The notes: generated by a model from the sequence alone, not told the origin. 64,000 bases of DNA from Heterohyrax brucei (GCA_028571685.1 CM053143.1:55855208-55919207), one strand, 5' to 3'. Numbered from the stretch's first letter, positions 12,056 through 23,746 are shown. Numbers and translations are program-made.

Positions 12056-12441
12056 AGACAGAAGGATTGATGCCTTTAAATTATGGTGTTGGAGAAGAAT
12101 ATAAACGTAGACTGCTAAGAAAACAAGCATCTGTTCTGGAAAAAGTACAACCAGAGTGCCCTTTGGAAGCAAGAATGGCTTCGTTGTGTCTTTCATACTT
12201 CAGACACATATGTCAAGATGCATCAGTACCTGGGGAAGGGCATCACGCTTGCTAAAGTAGAAGGTCAACAAAACTGAGTAAGATTCTCAACAAAGTGGAG
12301 TGACAGAATGGCTGAAACAATGGGCTTAGGTGTGAAAATGATTGTGGATGTGGCACAAGACCTCAGCCGTGTTTTGTTCTGTTGTACATAGAGTTGCTAT
12401 GAGTTGGCTGATTTGATGGCACCCAACATCAACAACAACAA
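12056..12441 (+). mobile_element. RTE (BovB-type) LINE 3' end, sense
   Basis: GATGCCTTTAAATTATGGTG, then GAGTGCCCTTTGGAAGCAAG and TTCATACTTCAGACACATAT, ending TAGAGTTGCTATGAGTTGGC ... CAACAACAAC. About 390 bp, 5'-truncated. Confidence 0.88.
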
Positions 12442-12449
12442 ATTTGGGG

Positions 12450-12980
12450 AGTTAGAATAGGTGATTGTCTTAGCATAGGCTGTAGAGGAGCAAAACTAGT
12501 GAAATTTGTGTGAATTTAAGGAAATGACTCATGTAGTTGCGAGGGCTGGCAAGTCCCATTTTGAGGGTTGGATACTAAGCAAGTAACCTCTGCTGAGTCC
12601 TGTGGGCTCAAGGGCTGACATACACAAAATACGGGAGATAGGCAGCCGGCTGCAGGCCTCTGTTGGCTCATGGGTTTCTAGGGGTTGGTGAATCTAAAAC
12701 CTGCAGATCAGGTTGCAGGTCAGAGACATTTACAGGCTTATATCATATTAATTGGAAGTCAGGCGATGAGAAGAGTACAGGGAGACAAAGAGCAAGCTTT
12801 GCCAGAGCATCCATTTATATACCAGAGGCAGGCCATACTCCCATGGAAACTCCCCTTTCCAGTAATTGGCTGCTCATATCACATCGCAAAATAGAAGGTG
12901 ATTGCCTGCAGTCGGCCAAACCACTGCGAATCATAGCCTAGCCACACTGACACATAGTGACCATCGCAGTGGTCGAGTAG
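12450..12980 (-). mobile_element. Endogenous retrovirus-type LTR, antisense
   Basis: On the minus strand a CCAAT box (CAGCCAATTACTGG, near 12,860) lies upstream of a TATA box (GGTATATAAATGG, near 12,815), and a C-rich 3' part follows. This is a typical LTR promoter layout. I cannot name the family. It appears to sit inside an older repeat. Confidence 0.55.
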
Positions 12981-14300
12981 AAAAACAGAAAGTTAGGAGC
13001 ACGGTATATGATTTGTCAGTTGGCAGTCAGTGCTGTGTAGAAAAAGCAGAGTAAGGAGAGTAGGAAGGGAGTACGGGGTAAGGGGCCAGGGGTACTTTTT
13101 ACTGTAGGGTGGTTATGTCATTTTGAAGGAAGTCTCTGAACAAGAGTTGCGGAGGTTGAAGAAATTTCAGGTACAGAGTTCTCAGGTAGGAGTTAGTTCT
13201 TTCAAGAAGAAACGAGGGAGCCACAATGAGTGGAACAAAGTGATCGAGGAGGCAGGTACTAAGAGACGTGTAGAGAGGTAGTCCGGAGCCAGAGTGTGGG
13301 CTGGAAGGCTGTTGTAAGGACATTGATTTTTACTTTGAGTAGTTTGAAAGGCACAAACAGAATAGTAAAACCACCTGATTAAAAAACATCGATCCATCAG
13401 TCTGTCAGAGTGAGAGGAGAGCAGCGAAACCAGCAGGTAGCTATTATAGAATCTTGAAGTGAGACCTGCTGCTGCTTGTGCTTGGGGAGAAGTGTATTCT
13501 CATTGATTTTGAAGGTTGACCTGATAGCGCGTTTTATGTGAGTGTGGTGGGAGACACACAGAGCAGTAAAGGTTGTTTCTATGAATTTTGGCCTGAGAAA
13601 CTAGAAAGATGGTGTTGCCAGTTAGTGATTCATCTCATAGGAATACGTGTGGTACTCAGGGCGATGAATGAGCTCATGTAAGGAATGAACGTCAATAGGA
13701 AAGAGAAGAGCCGAAATCTGAACTTCACTGTCTTTGAAAATTTAAAATTTGGGAGATAGGAAGAAAAAGTAGCAAGCAGGAAAGAACCAAGTGTGAAAGG
13801 GGAGAAAGTGTCGTTAGAAGGTGGGAATGATAAGCTATGTTCAATATTTCTTCTGAGTTTAAGCAGTGATGAGTGCATTTAGCAACATGAAGATAATTGA
13901 GTATTAGGGCAATGGGGAACAAAGTTTGATTGTAACAGGATCATAATAGAACAGGAATAATAAATAGTAAATACAGGCAAAGTTTCTGAAGTATTTTTGC
14001 CGTAAAAGAGAGCAAAGAAGTATAATAGTAGCTGGTGAGGGAATATGGAGTTGGGAGATGATTTAAGAAGGTAGATGTGACAGGATGTTTGTGTTATCAT
14101 AGGAATGATAAAGAAGAGGTGAGGCTGGTGATTCTGGAGAGAAAGGGTGAATTACTGCAGTTACGTCATTGAGTAGATGAAGTGAGATCTGACAAGTCCA
14201 TGGGATAGGAGCACAGATCGTCAGAGGACAGCAAGCCTAGCATGTGGGTGTAAATGCAAGTGGGCTGACAGATTTTTCAGTGAGTATGGATTCTTTCTTC
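12981..14300 (+). repeat. Old purine-rich interspersed repeat, family not assigned
   Basis: Phrases such as GGAACAAAGTGATCGAGGAG, TTTTGGCCTGAGAAACTAGA and GATGGTGTTGCCAGTTA recall a widespread ancient mammalian repeat. A second piece of the same type lies at about 27,080-27,420. Its start may be the ATTCATTCATTTATC stretch at 11,926, before the RTE and LTR insertions. Confidence 0.4.
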
Positions 14301-14849
14301 TGATTGTACTTCTGAATATGTGTACTGATATACTTAACTTATGGTATTTACTCTATATTGATACAGGTTTATCTAAACATATAAGAAGCCAAGTCAACAG
14401 TAAGGATGAGGACAGGGAGGTCTGGAAGTTAGAGAAGAGAAGAATGTGAAATGGTCACCCAGACAAGTGGGGGAACAGATGGTTTTGTATTTCTCAGTGT
14501 GCCATCCAGGTGTCCTAGGGTTGGTTCTCTAAGGCCTTTCCATTGGGAGTGTGAGGCCAAATTATTTTCATAATATACCAAAGCCAAACCTATTGTGATC
14601 TAGCCATTTGCCCTTTCCCCCAAGAACAGACTGCCCATAAGCTTTCCAAGGCTCTAAATCTTTATAGAAGCCGATGGTCACATCTTTCTCTTGCAGAGTG
14701 GCCGATGTGCAGATCTTTCACTTAGCAGTTGAATGTATAATGATAATAATGCTAAGATACTAGTTGCTTTTTTCACTCCCATCTTCTGAAGGTGTAGTTG
14801 AGTTTTCCAGAGGTTACATGATGTAAAATATTTTGAGAGACTGCAGACA

Positions 14850-17060
14850 CATTCTGGCTGGGATTTTGATTAGGATTGCATTGAATCTATAATTAGGGGG
14901 AATTGTTTAAAATATTAAATCTTCTTATTCATGAACATGGTGTATTCCTCCATTCATCAGGTTCCCCCTCCACCATAGCAGTGTCTTGCAGTCTCCATTG
15001 TATGGCTCTTAACACATCTTTGATTAGAGTTATTCCCAGTTACTTAATGCATTTGGGCTATTGTAAATGATACTGTGTATAAATTCTATTATCTACATTT
15101 TTTATACTCATGTATAGAAATGCAAATGATTTATGTATATTGACCTTGTAACCAGCAGCGTTCCTAAATTCATTCATTGATTCTGTTATTCACTAGTAAG
15201 ATTTATATCCTTAACATATTGAATAATATGTTAAAAGTTTTATGTGTACATTTGTTTTCCCGAGCCCCTTAAAGTTATCTTTCAATTGTTTTATGAGTCT
15301 GTAGTTTCTGTTTAAGCATTTCATGAAGTCTGTGTGATTATGCTGTAACTTTAAGTGGTTTTCTTGGTACTCACTCTGTTTTGGGCATACTGGTCATCTT
15401 TAGTCTGTGGATTGATGTTTTTCATGCACTTTGGAAAAGCGTTGTCTGCTGTCTCTTCAGGTATTGCTTCTTCCCCATTCTTTCTTTTTCTTTTAGTACC
15501 ATAATTACCTGGATGGTAGCTATACTGTTTAACTGCGTCTCACACATCCTTTTCACTGAGTTCTGTTTTCTCTATCCTTCTTTTCTCTGTGCTTCAGTTT
15601 GGATATTTTCTACTGACTTGTTCTTTTGAATTGAGTAATCTTGTCTTTTGCTGTAATCAGTCTAGGAGGAGGGAAGTCTAACACTTTGGTGCCTGTCCAA
15701 AGAAGTATCTTAACCTTGCTGACGAACATCAGGCCTCAGACAGTGGGAGGCAGTGGTTCATTCTTGGTTCTCATCATGTTCCCCTCCCTTCTTGGCATCT
15801 TTTGCAAAGGTAATGAGTTGAAGACTCCCAAGTAATTTACACGTTTTTAAATGTTGACTGGCTGTTTTCGAAAGACCAAAACCTTGTACTACTGGGGAAT
15901 TCCAAACCTATTTTCAGACAAAAGGCCCAGCCAAGTTCATTGTTCCACAGTTATTTTAGTTGCTGCATTTGATTACTGTTGCCGATCCTAGTTTATTTAT
16001 AATAGTCACAGTATCTAGATTAGTTCTGTGTCTGCTTCTGTTGTTACTTTTTTTCTCTTGATTGTCTATAATACTAACTTTTTGTCTGTCTAGTAATTTT
16101 TGATTGTATGTCAGATAGTGTGTGAGATGATTGTGGAGTTCTTGATGCTATCTTTCATCTGAGAAACTTTTCCCTTTCCTCTTGTGGGCAGATAGGGTGA
16201 GGCCTGCACAGTTGCACAGGGGCTGAACTTGCTTATAGTCTTTTGTAGTCTCAGTGAGGCCTCTGGCGTACTCCTTCTTTTTGGTTCACTTTTCTCATGC
16301 TTTTGCTTGAGGACTTGGAGATGCATCTTCAGCTCTGGAAACTATTGATGATTTACGTTTTCCATGGGAAATGTGTTTAGCTCTTCAGCCTCCTTTCCCT
16401 GTGGCTTTAAATTACTGAATCTTTAAAGGTAAGGTGAATTTTATGTTCATAGCAAGCATCCTTTTGAACAGAATTTTGTTTCCAATGTATCAGTTGAAGG
16501 AGATTCATGCTGACTTTTAGAAGCACTTGGTTTTGTTCCTCCAGCTCTTTAAACACAATCCAGAACTTAGCAAATGTACCTTGTGGAAAATTGGCGTTGT
16601 ATTTGGCACACCTCAGATTTGCAGTCTGGTCTCCCAAAGAGGCATGACTGACCTCTAAAAGCCTTACTGGTTTTACTCCCCAGGTAGAGTCTTTCATAGT
16701 GGACAAAGCCTGATCTTGATCTGTATAGAAACTCAGCAGATGTCTCCCAAATCATCAAATTACTGCTAAGAAGAAATCAGCAGGTGATTATTTTGTTCAC
16801 CTTTAAAGATCTGTCATCCACTGGAGTTCTAATGCATCTTACCCTTTTGCTTCAAGTCTTCTTAAGTCTTTAAAAATAGAATTTAAAAAATTTGTTTTTT
16901 CTGGTTGTTGCAGGAAGAGGTTTGGACTGTTGCCACTTAACTACATTTTATCTGGCAGTGGAAGTCCCTGGGGACAGGATTTGTGTAGATCTTGTCTACT
17001 TTATTTAGTTTTTGCTTTTGCTTGCTAGATAATTTTTAAGTGAATTTTATCCCTTTTTAT
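14850..17060 (-). mobile_element. Old L1 LINE fragment(s), antisense
   Basis: GGATTGCATTGAATCTATAA, TGACCTTGTAACCAGCAGCG and AAATTCATTCATTGATTCTG are L1 ORF2 read in antisense. Farther on, ACTGACTTGTTCTTTTGAA and related phrases match the 5'/ORF1 side of old L1. No intact frame. Confidence 0.65.
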
Positions 17061-17265
17061 TTTTCTGAACATTCCAAATATATTTTCTTTAAATTCTGTG
17101 ACAGTTTTATAAAATTACTTTCATTTGGATATGAATGCGTATTATGATTGTTAAATTTTCTGCTCTTTTTGAGCTTGTTATCGTTAGTTGCTGTTGGGTT
17201 TGCTTCAATTTGTGGTAACTTAATGTGTAACAGAACAAAGTGTTGTCTGACCCTATACTATCCTC

Positions 17266-17430
17266 TGAAACCCTGGAGGCATAGTGGTGAAGAGCTGTGG
17301 CTGCTAACCATAGCAGTTCACATCTGCCAGATGCTCCTTGGGAACTCTATAAAAGAGTTATACTCTGTCCTGTAGGTTGCCGCAAGTCAGCATCAACTCA
17401 GTGGCAGTGAGGTTTTTCTTTTTTTTTTTC
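17266..17430 (+). repeat. AfroSINE, sense, full length with poly(T) tail
   Basis: GAAACCCTGGAGGCATAGTG to CATCAACTCAGTGGCAGTGA, then a T-run. It abuts the RTE fragment that follows. Confidence 0.88.
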
Positions 17431-17843
17431 AGTACTATCTTCATGATTGTTGGTATGTTTGAGTCCGTTGTTTTGGCCACTGTGTCCATTTCATTGAAGG
17501 TTTCCCTTGTTCTTGGTGGATTCTTCATTTTACCATTCATGATCGTCCTTTTTTAGCCTTCCATTTTCCTGGACAAGTGTCAAAAGGGAACTGGAGTCTT
17601 CCTGTTCCTTCTCCTAAAGATCATTCTGGTTGTATTTTTTTCTAAGACTGATTTGTTTTTTCTGGCAGTCCATGGTGTATTCAATATTCTTTGCAAACAC
17701 CACAATGGAAATGTATTAATTCTTCTCTCTTGCTTTATCATTGTCTAGCTTTCATATGCATTGAGGCAATTGAAAAGACTATGTAGTAGGTCAGGCACAC
17801 CTTTGTCAGCAAAGTAACAGCTTTTGCTTTTTAAAATTATGAG
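17431..17843 (-). mobile_element. RTE (BovB-type) LINE, antisense fragment
   Basis: TTCATGATTGTTGGTATGTT, then GGCAGTCCATGGTGTATTC, ATTGTCTAGCTTTCATATGC and GGTCAGGCACACCTTTGTC. The terminal RTE tail is missing; the adjoining SINE takes its place. Confidence 0.8.
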
Positions 17844-18500
17844 TCTTTTGCATTATAAATTTTGTGATTTTTGTTTTTGCTGTCCTTTTTCAGTTTCTTT
17901 TCCATTACCATTTCTCCCTTTTTGTTCTCTCTGCCCTGTCTGGTTGTTATTGATTGCCTCTACCACTCCACCCCTAGTGTAGACTAGACTGGGGACTAAT
18001 AATTGAGGTTTGAAGCAGCTGGGAAAACTTGTAGTCCCTTTTGTTTCCAGAAGCAAAACTCTAGTATGCCATTGCATACTTTTGGGGAGATAGAGCTTTA
18101 GGCTCATTTATAATAAGCATTATGCTTTTTATTTGTTTCTGATATTTTGAAATGTGTATCTTCACTTTGACTCTGGCTAACTTTTTTGGATTTTTGTTTC
18201 CAGAGTATAAGTTTTCTTAATAATGTTTTTTAGCAAAGGGAAGGCACTTCATTAAAGCTTCAAGTTGCTAAACACTGTGGTCACAAGTCTAGAAAGGAAT
18301 CTTACCTATATTTCAACCAAATTCCTAACCTGATGATAAGTACAAGATTTTTATTAACTTACCTGATTTATTCTGACTGTTCCATGAAGTTTCTTGCTTA
18401 TGCCTGATTTATTCAGATTGTTTGATGAAATTTCTTGTTTAAAATTGTACCTTAGTGTCATGTGGAATTTTTTCATATTGTCAGAAGTAGCTTATAACAA
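17844..18500. other. Intron, no feature recognised
   Basis: AT-rich; no assignment. Confidence 0.3.
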
Positions 18501-18519
18501 TAAAGAAAAGCAAGTTGTA

Positions 18520-18895
18520 ACAGGGAGGATCAACTTCTCTTCCACTTTTGCCACTCACTGTCTCACTTTCTACAATCTATTTATCCTCTAACCTGTGTTT
18601 CTTCATCTGCAAAATGGAAATAACAGTATCAAACTATTACTTTACAAAGTTATTGTGAAGGATTAATGGATAAGTGTGTAAAGATTGGAAACTTTGGTTG
18701 CATAGTGGTTAAGCACTACAGCTGCTAACCATAAGATCAGCAGTTCTAATCCACCAGGCACTCCTTGGAAACTGTGGAGCAGTTCTGCTCTCACCTAAAG
18801 GGTCACTATGAGTCAGACTCAACTCGACAGCAGTAGGTTTAGCTTGGTTTGGGTTTGTGTAAGGATTACTTAGCACAGTGTTTCATGAGCATGTA
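18520..18895 (+). repeat. MIR SINE, sense, interrupted by an AfroSINE
   Basis: GTTTCTTCATCTGCAAAATG, then GTTATTGTGAAGGATTAATG. After the inserted SINE it continues TTACTTAGCACAGTGTTT, the MIR 3' order. Confidence 0.7.
18687..18855 (+). repeat. AfroSINE, sense, inserted in MIR with target duplication
   Basis: Flanked by TGTGTAAAGATT (18,675-18,686) and TGTGTAAGGATT (18,856-18,867), a 12-bp target-site duplication with one mismatch. The body is complete, ending AACTCGACAGCAGTAGG. Confidence 0.92.
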
Positions 18896-19572
18896 GGAAA
18901 TGTTAGGAACATTGTGTTTATTTCTCATTTTTATATTTTAAATGTTTTGTTTCCTGTAGAAGGAAATAAATTAGTACGCATTACATGTATATTTGATACT
19001 GAAAGCAAATGTGTTGTATTCAATCAGCTGTCTCCTTTGCCCTCAAAGGAGCCAGACTGCTTTAAAATATCTGCCAGCCAAATCCTTTTCAGAGCTGCCT
19101 TACATTGTCTGCGTAGCATCTCATTAAATGAGAAGAGGAAAGCAGTATTGAATTTGACTTTTTAATTTTTGAGATTTTTGGTCTGTCACCAGCCTCTAGA
19201 AGCAGAGTGATTTGAATCCAAACATGGAATTGAGATAGGTGGCAATCAATGATTTTTACTGCAGTTGCAGTAAAGGTTTCCATACTGCCCTCATCTTTAG
19301 GTATTTCACCCAGTCATGCAGGTTTTTTTTTCTTTATTATCTTTGCGCTTTGTGTCTCTCCAGTACAGGTCTGTGCTCCTTATGGAAATTTAACAGTTCT
19401 TTCAGAATTTGTAATTGAGTTTTCTGGTATTATTGTTTGATTAGAAATAGTAAGAGTTTCTATAACAGCATATCAGGAGTATGAAAGCCTGAACCAGTTA
19501 TTTGTAGGAAACCATGACCTTTCTTTGTTTTTTAATTATTTGTAGAAATAATGCTATCTACTGTGCTTTTAC

Positions 19573-19744
19573 TGGAAATTCTGGTGACATAGTGGTTAAC
19601 TGCTATGGCTGCTAACCAAAAAGCTCAGCAGTTTGAATCCACCAGGGGCTACTTGGAAACTGTATGGGAAAGTTCTGCTCTGTCCTGTAGGATCACTGTG
19701 AGTTAGAATCGACTCAATGGCAATGAGTTTGTTTTTTTTTTTTT
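19573..19744 (+). repeat. AfroSINE, sense, full length
   Basis: TGGAAATTCTGGTGACATAG to GAATCGACTCAATGGCAATG, then a 12-T tail. Confidence 0.92.
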
Positions 19745-19813
19745 GAGGTGCTTTTATTACAGGTATTTTTATTTTTTGTATTGCCCAGTTTTTAATGTCA
19801 CCTGTGTCCGTTA

Positions 19814-19842
19814 CGACTCGACGGCACTTGGCTGGTTGGCTG
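19814..19842 (+). mobile_element. 29-bp tail-only retroposon insertion with target duplication
   Basis: The insert starts CGACTCGACGGCACTTGG and ends in CTGGTTGGCTG, so its end looks like an octamer TTGGCTGG repeated almost twice. It is flanked by an identical 11-bp direct repeat TGTGTCCGTTA at 19,803-19,813 and 19,843-19,853. No SINE or RTE body is present. Confidence 0.6.
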
Positions 19843-19876
19843 TGTGTCCGTTAAACATTTAGTTTCTTAGTTGCAG

Positions 19877-19903
19877 TTGACGGCACTTGGTTGGCTTGGC
19901 TGG
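19877..19903 (+). repeat. Second isolated tail, GACGGCACTTGG type
   Basis: TTGACGGCACTTGGTTGGCT, then TGGCTGG. I see no clear direct repeat around it. Confidence 0.45.
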
Positions 19904-19928
19904 CCTCTCTCTGTCTATGTGCTTAAAG

Positions 19929-20102
19929 CAAACCTAAACCAAAACCATAACCACTGCCTTTGAATCACTTCTGACTAATAGCAGCCTGGTATGTCAGAAT
20001 AGAACTGCCCCGTAGGGTTTCCAGGGAGCAGCTAGTGGATTTGAACTGCTGACTTTTTGGTCAGCAGCCTTAGTACTTAACCACTGCACCACCAGGGCTC
20101 TT
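19929..20102 (-). repeat. AfroSINE, antisense, full length
   Basis: AAACCTAAACCAAAACCATA to CTGCACCACCAGGGCTC, with CGTAGGGTTTCCAGGGAGC in the middle. Confidence 0.92.
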
Positions 20103-20176
20103 CTTATTGACTTGAAAATAATGTTATAAATAATAAAAACTGACTGACTCACAGAAAATGTTCTCCCATTCAACGT

Positions 20177-20575
20177 TGTTGTTGTTAAATACATTGAGTC
20201 AACTCTGATTTTCGATGACCCCACAGATAACAGAGGAATTGTTACCTAGTCCTGTGCCATCTTCATGATCACTGGTATGCTTAATTCTGTTGTTGCGAAT
20301 GCTGTGTATTTTGAGTGCCTTTCCACTTAGGGGGCTCATCTTTCAGCGCTGGCTCAGATGGTATTCTGTTGAGAGCCATAGGGTGTTCATTAAGCTGCCT
20401 TTCAGAAGCAGATCCCCAGGCCTTCCTTTAATAGTCTGCCATAGTCTGCAAGGTCAGATACCATGCTTTATGGGTATTGGAAATGCTAGTGGCATAGCTT
20501 CCAGCATTATAACAAAACGGAAACCGCGACAGTCTGACAAACTGACCGTCAGGTGTTGGGAGCTTCGACTTTAAG
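20177..20575 (-). mobile_element. Internally deleted RTE: 3' end joined to 5' end
   Basis: 20,177-20,310 is the RTE 3' end in antisense (GTTGTTGTTAAATAC ... CCTAGTCCTGTGCCATCTTC). At about 20,311 it switches to the RTE 5' region (TTTTGAGTGCC ... GGGGGCTCATC, then CAGAAGCAGATCCCCAGG and GGCATAGCTTCCAGCATTAT). The long RTE at 38,090-38,283 carries the same 5' sequence. The whole protein-coding part is missing. Confidence 0.7.
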
Positions 20576-21642
20576 GTAGACCAGAGCTAATGAAGGCACG
20601 GTAATTTGACATTATCTATTACAGCTTTATCTTGAGTAGAAGATAATACTTATTGAGTTATCAGACATACAGGAAGTAAGGTAACTGTGTGCCACCTTTG
20701 TCCTTAAAACTGGGATTTCAGAAATTGCACAAATACACTTTTCTAAAATCTTTTTGAAATCTGAGAAGGATGTTGAGGCCTCTCACTATTCCTTTTTTTT
20801 GAGAGACTGTAATAGCTTTTGCCATATTTTGTCATATTTCAGACATGCTTTAAGTAGATTGATACCCTTCCCCTAATTATACATGAGTTGTTTGTTTTTG
20901 TGTAAGTATAACATGTACTTTGGTAGTAGTTAAATTTGATTCTTTCCAGGGCACAAACCTAAAAATTGCACAAGTGGCCTTGTGTCCAGTACGTTGGAAT
21001 ATGGTAATAATTCAAAAAAGGTAGGATAGGAAGTAGAAACAAGTAAATTTTACAGATACAAATGTTTAGGACAAAATGCACATTAAGAACACAAGTTGTA
21101 TAAGAATTAATAATTAATGAATTTAAGAACTAAATACAATAGTGAACTTTTATTTATGTTTAATTTTTTAAAGTTCTGACACTAAAATGAATAACCACTT
21201 TTTTGCATCTCATCAATGACAAAAATTCATTCGTTCATTCAGTGTTTATAGATGATCCACTTGGTGCTAGGTGCTAGAAATGCAATGGAGAGTAACATGG
21301 AAGGTGATTCCAGTTCCCTTACAGAGTTGCTGAATTTCTTGCTTGATTAAAATGACTATAAATATATTCAGGGCTGCTGTGGGAGTGTAAATTTATGTAA
21401 ACTTAAGTCTGTTTTTCTTAGAGTTTTTATTCTTTCAGAAATGGTATCAATGTCTGTGCAGTTGCTTGAAAACATTAAGACTGTCTTTTTCCCCCATTTG
21501 ACTCCATCAGCACAATCACATTTCAGTTGTATCTGTTTCTGCCTATCTCTACACCCTCACTGTGACTGGGACCAGGTCACCGTCATTTCTCACTTGACCA
21601 AAGTGAGAGATCTTGCTTGTCTTCAACATTTACCCTTCTATA
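20576..21642. other. Intron, no feature recognised
   Basis: AT-rich. TTCATTCGTTCATTCAG near 21,228 and GTGCTAGGTGCTAGAAATGC resemble the start of the old repeat also seen at 11.9 and 26.8 kb. Confidence 0.35.
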
Positions 21643-21812
21643 AGAACCCAGATGGTGCAGTGGGTAAGAGCCTGCCTCCTAACCAAAAGGTCAGAAGTTT
21701 GAGTCTCCCAGTCACTCCTTGAAAACACTATGGGGCAGTTCTACTCTGCCCTGTGGGGTTGGTATAAGTAGGAATCAACTCCATGGCAATGGCTTTGTTT
21801 TGGGGTGGGTTT
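21643..21812 (+). repeat. AfroSINE, sense, full length
   Basis: AGAACCCAGATGGTGCAGTG to AATCAACTCCATGGCAATGG, then a G/T-rich tail. Confidence 0.9.
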
Positions 21813-22349
21813 TACCTAGTTAGGGTTATAACATAGAGAATGTAGTTAGGAAAAGGCTCTCTGAATTAGTAATATTTGAACTGAGCTCTAGAAGATGAAT
21901 AAGAACTATGCAGTGAAAAGCAGTAAAAATTACAGTAAAAAGGAAGAGCACACAGAGGTACTGAGGTTGAAAGGAATTGGTCTCTTTAAACAACCAAACA
22001 CAGGAGACTGATGATGTTAGAGAAGTAGGTAAGGTGCCAGCTGGACAGCTCCAGGAAAACTGAAGTCCGTATTTTAACTCAGCTTGCTGTTGCGACTGGC
22101 TGGGCTTCAGTGACTGCAGTGGTAACGATCTGATCTGAGAGCTTTGATCTGTTCAGATGGGCAGCCGAGTACGAACTGGAAAACTGGAAGACAACCCAAT
22201 AACAAAGGCTTTCTTTGTTTGATGACTTGCTCCATGTTTCACATGTAAGGACAGAGTGAGTCTCCTGACTCCTGAATTTTCAGGCTCCCTGGTGTGTACC
22301 AAGCTGTGTCTTTGGTTTTTCAGAGTCACCTTAACAGGAATACTGGGGA
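21813..22349. other. Intron, no feature recognised
   Basis: Purine-rich in part (AACTATGCAGTGAAAAGCAG), possibly an old repeat; not assigned. Confidence 0.3.
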
Positions 22350-22855
22350 AAAAAGAAAGAAAGAAAAAATTATCTTACATAAATAAAATATACTCTTTGT
22401 GGAGTACAGTTCTATGAATTTGACAGATGTATGGAACCATGCATCTACCACGGCCATGATACAAAATAGTTCCATTACCCATAGAAGTCTCTAGAATGCT
22501 CTGTTGCTGTGCTTTTGTAGTTAAGTCCTGTTCCCTGTAACCCTTTGCAACCACTTACTAAATTCTGTGTCTAAAGTTTTTTGTTTTTCCCAGCATATCA
22601 TGATAGAATGGTACAGTATACCTTTGTATCTAACATCTTTTACTTAGAAAAACACATTTAAGATTTGTCCATATTGTTACATGAATCAGTGGTTTGTCAT
22701 CCCCTTCCCCCCCATTTTTCTGGCCAAGTAATATTCTTTTGTATGGTTGTACCATAGTTTATTTATCCATTCAGTAGTCAAAGGACATTGGGTTGTTTCC
22801 AGTTTAGGGGATTATGAATAATGCTGCTGTAAACAATTCATGTACATATTTTTAA

Positions 22856-23010
22856 TAGCTAAGTGCTACGTCTGTTAACCAGAAAGTTGGCAGTTCAGAT
22901 CCACTAGGCGCTCCTGTAAAACTCTGCGAGGCAGTTCTCCTCTAACCTGTAGGGTCGCCATGAGTTGGAATCTACTTGAAAGCAATGGATATATTTATTT
23001 ATTTATTTGA
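22856..23010 (+). repeat. AfroSINE, sense, 5'-truncated
   Basis: It starts within the head (GCTAAGTGCTACGTCTGTTA) and runs to GGAATCTACTTGAAAGCAAT plus a (TTTA)n tail. Confidence 0.88.
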
Positions 23011-23022
23011 TATGTGGTTAAG

Positions 23023-23185
23023 GGAGAGCCTGGTTATATAGTGATTCAGACCTATGGCTGCTAACCAGAAGGTTGGAAGTTTAAATCCACCAGCCACTCC
23101 TGGGAAACCCTGTGGGGAAATTCTACTCTGCCCTACAAGGTTGCTGTGAGTTGGAATAGACTCCGTGGCATTGGATTTGGATTTT
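23023..23185 (+). repeat. AfroSINE, sense, full length
   Basis: GAGAGCCTGGTTATATAGTG to GAATAGACTCCGTGGCATTG. It follows the previous SINE by about 12 bp. Confidence 0.9.
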
Positions 23186-23335
23186 ATGGTTATATGCTTA
23201 AGAGCTTCATTGCTAACCAAAAGGTCAGCAGTTCGAATCCACCAGGCACCCCTTGGAAGCTGAACGTCACAGTTCAACTCGGCCGTCTAGGGTTCTTATG
23301 AATTAGAATCAACTCAACAGCAAAAGGTTTGGTGA
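23186..23335 (+). repeat. AfroSINE, sense, head slightly truncated
   Basis: GGTTATATGCTTAAGAGC to AATCAACTCAACAGCAAAAG, directly adjoining the SINE before it. Confidence 0.88.
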
Positions 23336-23463
23336 TTCTTTGTAAATTTTCAGTTCACTTATGTAAATACCTGCGAATGGGGTTGTAGAGCCCTGTAGTG
23401 TGTGTGTTTTTAACATTTTAGAAACTGGCAACCTATTTTCCAAGGTGGCTTTTTTTTTATTGT

Positions 23464-23628
23464 GTGCCATCAATTTCACCTCTTACTAACAGAGTAGAAC
23501 TGCCCCCATAGGATTTTCTTGGCTGTAATTTTCACAGGAGTAGCTGCCAGGTCTTTGTCACATGGGTCTCCTGAGTGCTAGCCTTTTGTTTAGCAGCCAG
23601 GTGCTTAACCATTGAACCACCAGTCCAT
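23464..23628 (-). repeat. AfroSINE, antisense, long subtype
   Basis: CAGAGTAGAACTGCCCCCAT, TTCTTGGCTGTAATTTTCAC (the extra segment) and TTAACCATTGAACCACCAGT. Confidence 0.85.
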
Positions 23629-23746
23629 CTTAAGTTGGTTATACCATTTGGAAATAGCTGTGTCATTGTTCTGCATCAGTGCCAGCATTTGATATTTTTA
23701 GGGTTTTTGTCTATTTTGGCAGTTATAATATGTCTGTAAAATCAGA

